Assembly (NCBI GenBank): GCA_019233755.1
Contig: JAFAMD010000055.1
Coordinates: 107,168 to 171,167 of the forward strand
From: Acidobacteriaceae bacterium
GTDB lineage: Bacteria > Acidobacteriota > Terriglobia > Bryobacterales > Bryobacteraceae
Direction: 5' to 3'
DNA: 64,000 nt
The stretch's first letter is position 1, and each line of letters starts with the position of its first letter. A program made the position numbers and the translations under genes. This document shows, piece after piece, positions 18,248 to 26,100 of the stretch. Under the pieces are notes generated by a model. That model was not told where the DNA came from and searched no databases. It was given only the letters and a program-made list of their open reading frames with translations.

Positions 18248-19687
18248 GTGTATCTGATTCTTACTTCCGGATTGATCGCTTTCCTGCTTTCGCTGGTCTT
18301 AACTCCGGTTATAAGAGATATCTTCCGCAAACTTGGAATCGTCGACCACCCGGATACTATTCGCAAGTTGCATACGCATCCGATACCCAGAGTGGGCGGC
18401 ATCGCAATCGCCCTGTCCTACTTGCTCGCATTTGGCGTCGTGCTGCTGTTCCCATTCAACTATGCCGCGGAAGTCGATGCATTCACGCCTTCGGTCATTA
18501 AGCTGTTTTGTGCGGCCGCTATCGTTTTCGCCACCGGTCTTTTTGATGACCTTGTTGGCTTTCACCCCTGGCAAAAACTCGCCGGCCAGGCGTGGGCCGC
18601 CGTCCTTGGTTATCTGGGCGGCGTGCAGATGCACATCGGGGCGAGCCATCCGTGGAACGTTCTCTGGAATCTTCCGCTCTCCATTCTGTGGATGGTCGGC
18701 TGTGCGAACGCATTCAACCTGATTGACGGTCTCGATGGCCTGGCCGCTGGTGTAGGCCTGTTTGCGACCTTGACCACCCTCGTTGCGGCGTTGATCGATC
18801 ACAATCTGCAACTGGCGCTCGTAACCATGCCGCTTGCCGGATGTCTCGCTGGCTTCTTACGGTACAACTTCAACCCGGCGTCAGTCTTTCTCGGAGATTG
18901 TGGAAGCCTGCTGGTTGGTTTTCTGCTGGGCTGTTATGGCCTCATCTGGGGTGAAAACTCGGTCACACTGCTCGGATTGACCGCACCTTTGCTTGCCGTG
19001 AGTATTCCCGTACTGGATGTAACGCTCGCCATTTTCCGGCGCTTCCTACGGAACAAATCGATTTTTGAAGCGGACCGTGGTCACATTCACCATATGCTAC
19101 TGGCGCGAGGACTAACCGTCCGGAGCACCGCTCTCCTGATGTATGGTGTCTGCGGCATTGCGGCGGCCGCTTCCTTGATTGCTCACGCTTTTCACAATCA
19201 GATGAGCGGGCTTGTGGTCCTGCTGTTCTGTGTCAGCGCCTGGATCGGAATCCAACATCTCGGCTACACGGAGTTCGCCACCGTTCGACAGTTGTTCTCG
19301 AAAGGCTCGTTCCGCCGGATTATCGACACAGCGAGCACCCTCCAGGAATTCGAGAAAGCCTTGCTTGCAACCACGACATTCGAAGAGATGTGGAAAGTCA
19401 TCATAGAGACCGCCCGTATCTTCGACTTTCGGGCAGTCAGGTTATCGCTGGCTGGCGAGGTCTTCGAAGAAGTCCTGGAGACTTCCACCTCTGCTTCATC
19501 CTGGGAAGTTCGTCTGCCGCTTGGAGATGGGGATTACATAAACTTCAAGCGATCCATCAAGTCGGAATCCATTCCCTACATCAGCAGCTTTGTTCGAATC
19601 GTGCATCATAAGTTGACGATGAATCCGTCGAGCGGGCCGGCATACAGCCCGGTGCTCGAAACAACCGCTGTCGTCAGCCCGCGATAA
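18248..19687 (+). CDS. Undecaprenyl-phosphate sugar-1-phosphate transferase (WecA/TagO/MraY superfamily) with extra C-terminal domain
   Basis: Polytopic membrane enzyme of 479 residues. The first about 330 residues are the PNPT core: LHTHPIPRVGGIAI, FATGLFDDLVGF (the DD pair that binds metal), NAFNLIDGLDGLAAG, FLGDCGSLLVGF and DRGHIHHMLL. These enzymes start glycan synthesis by putting GlcNAc-1-P or a related sugar phosphate on undecaprenyl phosphate, so this is the likely initiating enzyme. Residues about 350-479 form a soluble extra region (LQEFEKALLATTTFEEMWKV onward) with no recognised motif; it looks like a small alpha/beta, perhaps GAF-like, domain. GTG start; no better start inside. 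Confidence 0.9.
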   Translation: MYLILTSGLIAFLLSLVLTPVIRDIFRKLGIVDHPDTIRKLHTHPIPRVGGIAIALSYLLAFGVVLLFPFNYAAEVDAFTPSVIKLFCAAAIVFATGLFDDLVGFHPWQKLAGQAWAAVLGYLGGVQMHIGASHPWNVLWNLPLSILWMVGCANAFNLIDGLDGLAAGVGLFATLTTLVAALIDHNLQLALVTMPLAGCLAGFLRYNFNPASVFLGDCGSLLVGFLLGCYGLIWGENSVTLLGLTAPLLAVSIPVLDVTLAIFRRFLRNKSIFEADRGHIHHMLLARGLTVRSTALLMYGVCGIAAAASLIAHAFHNQMSGLVVLLFCVSAWIGIQHLGYTEFATVRQLFSKGSFRRIIDTASTLQEFEKALLATTTFEEMWKVIIETARIFDFRAVRLSLAGEVFEEVLETSTSASSWEVRLPLGDGDYINFKRSIKSESIPYISSFVRIVHHKLTMNPSSGPAYSPVLETTAVVSPR

Positions 19688-19748
19688 TCGTCGCTGCTGG
19701 AGCAGGCGCAGCCTTAGCGTTCTTCCGAAAGGTCTCTAACTCAAAGTA

Positions 19749-20678
19749 GTGCAACAAATCGCCTTTCTCACAATACTTTTGCTTTCCTTTGCTACTGCAG
19801 GTGTGTCACGCGCCGTGAAGAATGACGTGAGCGACAGACCCACGCCGTCGAGATCCAACAACACCAAGTCTGTCTCGCCGAATCTGTCCGCGTGTCTCGC
19901 AGGCTTGTCCTCGTGCGACGTCTCGGCATTGTCCCCGGGCGAGATCTCTTCCGTCGCCGCGGAAGAACGGAATCGAAACCTCCGGACCTGCCTTGCGGGT
20001 GCATCCACCTGCGACCCGCTTCGTCTTACGCCGGACGAAACCAGGCAGGTCCATGACGCGATGGCAAAGCGAAATGCCGAGCACTGCCTGGCCGGCTCAA
20101 TCGTCTGTGACCCTGCTAGCCTCAATTCCGCGCAGCTCGCGAGGCTCAGGCAACTCCGCTTGCAACACAACTACGAGGTGTGCGCAGAGGGCTCGCAGAA
20201 CTGCGATCCGGTTTTGCTCACAGCGCAACAACTGAGCGAAGTCTCAGCCGTCTTCCACCAGAAAAATTTTGAAAGCTGCAAGAACGGCCTTGCCTCCTGC
20301 GACCCGACCAAGCTTACGAAAGCCGAACGGAACACAGTAGAAGCTGAGAGGGAGAAGCGCAACGTAGTCAATTGTCTGAACGGGCTTTCCACTTGTGATC
20401 CCGGATCACTAGACAAGGATGCAGTATCTGAGATGAAGCAATCCCGCGAAGAACGCAATCTGGCTAACTGCATGAACGGTTTTGCGTCCTGCGATGCGTC
20501 TCTACTTCCTGCCGCAGCGCGCGGGGCTGCACTCAACTCCCTTCGGCAGCGAAATCTGGACGCGTGCACCGCCGGATCGTCGCAGTGCGACCCCTCCCTG
20601 CTTTCAAGTCCGGACTTTGCGCGCGTTGCCGATGCCTACCGGCGCCGGGCCGCCGCTAGCATTTCCAAACGACAATAA
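19749..20678 (+). CDS. Secreted cysteine-repeat protein, eight 32-residue units, function unknown
   Basis: Protein of 309 residues with a signal peptide (IAFLTILLLSFATAGVSRA) and a mature part made of eight tandem units of exactly 32 residues, from residue 46 to about 301. Each unit has the pattern C-x2-G-x3-C-D-P-x2-L, then a charged, helix-prone stretch that ends RN or similar. Every unit keeps its two cysteines spaced C-x6-C, so up to eight disulfides are possible in the oxidising periplasm. I do not recognise the family. It lies 61 bases after the initiating transferase and is the last plus-strand gene of the locus. Its stop faces the end of the next minus-strand gene. Confidence 0.75.
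   Translation: MQQIAFLTILLLSFATAGVSRAVKNDVSDRPTPSRSNNTKSVSPNLSACLAGLSSCDVSALSPGEISSVAAEERNRNLRTCLAGASTCDPLRLTPDETRQVHDAMAKRNAEHCLAGSIVCDPASLNSAQLARLRQLRLQHNYEVCAEGSQNCDPVLLTAQQLSEVSAVFHQKNFESCKNGLASCDPTKLTKAERNTVEAEREKRNVVNCLNGLSTCDPGSLDKDAVSEMKQSREERNLANCMNGFASCDASLLPAAARGAALNSLRQRNLDACTAGSSQCDPSLLSSPDFARVADAYRRRAAASISKRQ
19884..20651 (+). repeat. Coding tandem repeat, 8 x 96 bp
   Basis: Eight in-frame units of 96 bp inside the secreted cysteine-repeat gene. Unit length is strictly 32 codons in all units, with conserved CTGC-Gly and TGC-GAC-CC (Cys-Asp-Pro) codon blocks. DNA identity between units is much lower than protein pattern conservation, so this is an old repeat kept by selection rather than a recent expansion. 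Confidence 0.85.
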
Positions 20679-20694
20679 CCCTTCGGCGCGCCTG

Positions 20695-22956
20695 TCAGTT
20701 CGCTAAAACCTTTAAGTCCACGTCGAGATTGGTGATCGAGGCGGGGTTCGCGAGAACGAAGCAGACCTCTGTATTCGCGGCAACAGCCAACGTCCAGCCA
20801 GTGAGCGTGGAATCCTGAAATTTGACCGCGTTAGAAAGTGCCGGTACATCCTGGGCGGCAATGCTGGAAGCGGATCCCAAACCGGCATAGGACGCGTACG
20901 GCGCGGTTCGTACGTCAATCGTCGCATTCCCAGGCTGGTCCGCAAGCAAAGTAATTTGCTTGATCGTTCCACTGAAATCCACTGTCCCACAACGGCTCCA
21001 CGCTGCTAGCGGCGCGCCCCCGTTGTCGAACGTCATCCGGATCGTGCGTACGTTCTGATTTGCCGTCGCCCCACACGGAGTGCCGGCATCGATGGCGTCG
21101 TGTGCGCTGCCGACCTGCAGGCAGTCGCCCGCAGCGAGTGTTCCCGCCGCCGTCATTAGCTGGGTTCCCGGCCCCGTGAGCACGCCGCTCGAAAAGGCTG
21201 TGGTGGCGAGTTGCCCGCCGTCCGTTGCGCTCGTGTGTCCGTGATTTGCGTTAATAAAATCGCTGATCACGGGGTTTGTCAGTATGGGGTTCGACTGCAG
21301 CACAAACACGTTCCCCGAACCCGTCGTACTACCCGCTGTGATACCGTTTGTTCCCGTTCCTACCACTGGCGCCCCGGCTGGAAGTGCACCGTTCGCATAT
21401 ACCGCTTTTCTCCACGCCGAGCCGTCGAACCAGAACGGCGTATAGGTTGTATCGAATGTCCAATCGCCCGCCGACGGAGCGGTTGGGAGGGTACTTCCTG
21501 CGAAATTGAGCGGCGCCGTCGTCGCACTCGCCGAGAAGCTGTTCTTTCTCCCCGTGGCCCAGTTTTGCGCGGAGTTGAGCACGGCGACCTGTGACGTATC
21601 CAGTATGGGCTGGACCGTAACCGTACCCGGGCCATTTACCAACGACCAGGTAATGTAGTTATTGCCGCCGTTCAGAAACTGCAGTGCCGCTTCTGTCCCT
21701 ATGTTGTTTCCCCCCGCGTCCTCAATTATCAAGCTGCCTGTACCCGATCGGGCTGTCCATGATGTTCCGTTGCTCAGGCACGCCACCATGTAGCTGCCGC
21801 CGCCGCTCGAACAGTCATTCGCCGCATTTCCATCCGTCACCCAATAGGTCGCACCATAGGTAGTTGCTGCGGCGGGCAGGTTCAGCGCTGTTGTTTCGTG
21901 CGCGATCATAGCGGCGTCCGTCAGATTCGCACTGCCTAGCGATACCGCGCCGGTTTTCCCGTTCACGCTTTCGACGGGCGCCTGCGCGGCGGTAATGTAA
22001 TTGGCATTGTTTGTTAACTGTGAATCGTCTGTCGGAATAGTGGGCGCGCCGTTAATTTGGGAATAGGCGACGTGCCCGCATACTGCGTTGCCGGATGCCG
22101 AGATTCCCGTCGCGAATTGCCCGGCCGGGCAGTCCAGTGGCACCGCCGCCAGCGCCGTTGCAGTGGCGGCGTTGCCCGTTGTGCTGCTGGCGATGATTGC
22201 CGGCAAACGCGCTGCGCTCAGTGTCCCCGCAAGAATGTTTCCCGCATTGGTCGTGTCTGTTGTCGCGCTTGGAGCAAGGCCGGAGATGTCGGATGCAGAC
22301 GGCTGTAAAGACGAAAGCTGGCCGGTAGTGCTGATGGTATTGATCCATTGGTGAGGAATTGCCGCGAACGACTGGACGCCGCCTAGTGTAGAGGCCGACG
22401 GCGCCGGAAGTCTGGCGCCGCTCAAAGTTCCCGAAGAGATGTTCGATGCGTTGGTTGTATCTGTCGAGGCTGAGGCGGCCAGCCCGAGATTCGTGCGCGC
22501 TGCGGCGGCATTCGAGAGGTCAGCGAGGTTGTTGGCTGCCTCCAGCGCACCCACGATCCGGCTGTCGTTACCTGCCGCAACCGTTCCCGCGGTTGCTCCC
22601 ACGTTCGCTGAGAGCGCGCCATTTGCAATGGCCAGACCCGAGTTTGCCGCGATCGTGACACCTCCGAGTGTGTTTACTCCCGCTGCCGGCAGGGTATAGC
22701 TGCCGATGCTGGCCCAGGTATTGGCCTGGACGCAGACGTAGACATTGGCGCCGGCGGCCACCGCGGTGCTGAAGAACATCTGGCCGATTTGACAAGCCGC
22801 CGGCAGAGTCGTCCCGACACTGATGGGTCTGGTGAACGGAAGGTGGGAAAAGTCGGCGTTCTTGCCCTGGGTTCCCAGATTTACGCTGGTTTGACAAAGG
22901 CCGTGGATGGCCGCCAGTGCAATCGCCAGCGCCGTCCGTCCAATATTTTTGTTCAT
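20695..22956 (-). CDS. Secreted phage-tail-fibre-like repetitive protein
   Basis: Protein of 753 residues with a signal peptide (RTALAIALAAIHGLCQ), a Ser/Thr/Ala/Gly-rich body and several motifs typical of phage tail fibres: NLADLSNAAAARTNLGL, repeated SGTLSGARLPA-type units (also LAGTLSAARLPA), and VNGKTGAVSLGSANLTDA. The C-terminal 100 residues contain FQDSTLTGWTLAVAANTEVC, close to a beta-sandwich found at the ends of phage receptor-binding proteins. No phage genes surround it, so it is probably a cell-surface adhesin or glycan-binding fibre derived from such modules. It is divergent from the giant secreted protein, with 229 bases between them. Function otherwise unknown. Confidence 0.7.
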   Translation of the reverse strand: MNKNIGRTALAIALAAIHGLCQTSVNLGTQGKNADFSHLPFTRPISVGTTLPAACQIGQMFFSTAVAAGANVYVCVQANTWASIGSYTLPAAGVNTLGGVTIAANSGLAIANGALSANVGATAGTVAAGNDSRIVGALEAANNLADLSNAAAARTNLGLAASASTDTTNASNISSGTLSGARLPAPSASTLGGVQSFAAIPHQWINTISTTGQLSSLQPSASDISGLAPSATTDTTNAGNILAGTLSAARLPAIIASSTTGNAATATALAAVPLDCPAGQFATGISASGNAVCGHVAYSQINGAPTIPTDDSQLTNNANYITAAQAPVESVNGKTGAVSLGSANLTDAAMIAHETTALNLPAAATTYGATYWVTDGNAANDCSSGGGSYMVACLSNGTSWTARSGTGSLIIEDAGGNNIGTEAALQFLNGGNNYITWSLVNGPGTVTVQPILDTSQVAVLNSAQNWATGRKNSFSASATTAPLNFAGSTLPTAPSAGDWTFDTTYTPFWFDGSAWRKAVYANGALPAGAPVVGTGTNGITAGSTTGSGNVFVLQSNPILTNPVISDFINANHGHTSATDGGQLATTAFSSGVLTGPGTQLMTAAGTLAAGDCLQVGSAHDAIDAGTPCGATANQNVRTIRMTFDNGGAPLAAWSRCGTVDFSGTIKQITLLADQPGNATIDVRTAPYASYAGLGSASSIAAQDVPALSNAVKFQDSTLTGWTLAVAANTEVCFVLANPASITNLDVDLKVLAN

Positions 22957-23185
22957 TGCCTCGCTCCACCAGCAAGTTCGTATGGACAGGCGCCCGCCTC
23001 ATCGTCCGAACAAGTTGTAAATCGTTGAAGCGACATCAACAAATCAAATTTTCGATGCACGTGATCGTACCTCTCGTTATTCGCTTTGGTTCGAGCAAAA
23101 TCGGGCGGCATCTGACGGCTGGGGCGCTACCGGCACCCCGGTCACGCTTCTCCGCAATTCCTGTATTTACTGTGCAAACAACAGC

Positions 23186-26100
23186 ATGCAAGCACAGATA
23201 CGTGTGTCCGAAAACGAAAGCATGCAAACCTTACGCCACGCTTCAGCGTGGAGGATTTTCCGATTGAATACTGAGTGCAGAAAGTTGTTTGCTTCGAACC
23301 GGCAAGGCAGCGAACATAGATCAGCGCGTTCGTGCGCGAGTGCTCTCGCCTGTGCCTGGATTGTCCGGCTTATAGTGCTCGCCTCCGTCTCGCTCGGCGC
23401 GTCATCAACGGCTGTGAGGGCGCAGACTACTCTCGGAACCGTCACGTATCAAGATTGGACGGGCGCCTCGGCTCCGGAACAGAATCTGCGTTTCTCCCAT
23501 CTCGACTCTGGCGCTTCAATACCCTCGGGCCTGAAGTACACCGCGAATCGCGTCTTGAGTGCGGCCGGAGTGGAAGTCCCCTGGCAGGCCATGTCGAATG
23601 GCGACCTCATGGTCCGAACATCCGTGCCCGCTTCGCTAATGCCTTTGAGCAGCGCCTCCCTCACTCGCGCCGGGAATGCTTTGTATACCGTTAATGCGAG
23701 CGCCTGCGCATTCAGCACAAATTCAGCAGTTAAAGTTGTCCCGTTTTCTACAGGCTCGCTTCCCGCACCATTGTCCTCTGGAACCGTTTACTTCATTCAG
23801 GGTTGCTCGGTGAATGGAGGGCTCACTAACTATTATTTGTCTAATAGCTACAACGGGCCGCAAATTGCTCTCACGACCAGCGGTAGTTCAGGCGGTTTTT
23901 ACCTCGAATACGTACCATTCGCTGTGTCGGGGAGCACGTTTACGTCAGCCGGGCACGGTTACCACAGCGGAGACACCGTCGAGTTCACCGCAACGGATAG
24001 CGGGACTCTCCCCGACGGTTTGAACCCAAACACGCTGTACTTCGTCTGCAACGCAACGACGGATACTTTCCAGGTCTCTTCTACTTCGAATTGCCAGAGC
24101 ATCGTCATCGTCACATCGTCCGGGACCGCGTTACCGGCGATCATCAGCACGAAGGTTTGGACACTGCAGTCTGGCACCGAAACGACTGTTCATCAGACCA
24201 ACGGCCCTCAAGCCGTGGTGCGTGGCAGCAACTGGGAAATCACGAATGAATTGACGGGCATTCGCATTCCAAGCCAGCAATCGGAGTCTGCCGGCTCTTA
24301 CAAGCTAGCTCCCATCCAAGGGCTGCAACTAGCTGACGGCAGTTGGACTCCGATGGTTGGGAACATGCAGTACGATGCCAGCGGAGCGCACGGCGACACG
24401 TTTTCAACTGCTGGTTCGACAACTCCCGTCGGATACTCAGTCATCTTTACCGAGCAGGGTTTGCTCGAGATATCTCTTCAGGCATCGCTTTCCATCAGCC
24501 GCGCCCGCCAGTGGAGTCCCACCTTTACTCCTACATACAACGCTGCTACCGGGACGTTCTCCGGTCATTTTACAGGCATGATGTACGCCCTGTATGTTAC
24601 AAGCAGTACCATTGCCGGACTATCGCCGGGCATGGTCGTCTATGCGGTCAACGGGGTAAACAGTACGTCTTTCCAGGTCTCGGCCAGCCCCGCCACTTAC
24701 AGTTATGGCCAGTTCGCCGGCACTCCTATGGCGCTTGGCTCAAGTGGCTCAGCAACGTTTGAAGGGTTGTACCAGGAGCCGGACACAGGGAATCCTCCAA
24801 AGGGTTTCTACACTCTCACGGCCACGCTCGACGCCAATTCCAAAGCCGTGCAGATTCTTGAAGATCACAACGTCTATAACTACACCTACAACCTCAACAT
24901 CCGCCCTAATCTGGTGGCCGACACGGCCCGCTTTCGAACCACGGCCCTAAACCCTCTAAATACCGGTTTCACTTGCGGCTATGTGCAAATGCCGATTACG
25001 AGCCTTTCGTTAAGCGGGAACACCTTAACGATTGTCGCTCCCAATCACGGCGTAACCGGCGCAAATCCGCAAGTGCAACTGGGTAGTACAGTGGGCATTG
25101 CAAATGCGAATAACCAGACGTTTACCGCAACCCTAGTGGATGCAAATACGCTGGCCGTTAACTGTCCGAACTGCTCTGGAAGTACCGGCTCCGGCGGATT
25201 CCTGCGCACGCTAAACAGCAGCTACCTGCCGGAAACGGACGAGACGATTGACCTTCTCGGCGCCAATCGCAACAGCTCATGGCAGTGTACGTCTACCTCG
25301 TTACGGCCGGTCGGCTCCCAATATCCGCCTAATGATCAGCAACAGACTGGATATTATTGGATGCTTTATAACTCGCACGGCGGCCCTGGCAGCAACGCCG
25401 TTGGATTCTTCCTCGGGAAAGGATCTCAGCAGTACATGGGAGAGTACGCTGCACACGGACCCGGTGTTTACGACACGCCAACCACCTCCTCGCAGGGCTT
25501 TTCTTTGTACGCGAATTCGGTTGCACCGACGCAATACTTTTACACCGGGGAGGCGAAAAAACCGTTCGGCTTTTGGGTCAGCACGAACACGGATATTTTG
25601 CCGCCGTACGTCATGCAGCCCATCGGCACAGTTCGCAGTACCTTGGTCGGCATCAATCTGAACAAAGTAAATTCGTACACGCTGACGTTCCCCGATCCTC
25701 CGGGCGGCTGGCCGTATCTTTATCTGTCAGATGCCGGCATGAACCAGCTCCAGGCGCTGCTCACTAACGGCACATCGGTTTGCGGCTCGCCAAATTGCCT
25801 ATACAACGCCATTCAAAGCGACGGCAATCAGCAGCCCCTGGCTCAGATGCTGATGGACAACACACCGCCAAGAGTGGCATATAACACCTCGTCGCTACTC
25901 AAGCAGACGCGAACATTCGCGAACGATTTTTTCAATCAGACAGGTAACCTCGACTTTTTCCTGCTCGGCTACCAGGGAGCATATCCTTGCCCAAGAAATC
26001 AGGCCCTGGCCAACCTGATTTTGAAGAGCCCCGCCGCCACACCATGGGAAAAAGCCCGGGTCAAAGGTTTCTTAGCCTACTGCGCCTGCTTTATTTGGGA

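Noticed and set aside
19884..20651. CRISPR-like array from the 96-bp periodicity
   Set aside because: The units are in-frame coding repeats without constant repeats and unique spacers.
20695..22956. Prophage tail region
   Set aside because: Only tail-fibre-like modules are present; there is no capsid, portal, terminase, integrase or lysis gene nearby, and the protein has a signal peptide.
23000..23185. c-di-GMP (GEMM) riboswitch upstream of the giant secreted gene
   Set aside because: A short ACCGG/CCGGT stem is present, but none of the conserved GEMM loops or sequence blocks could be found.
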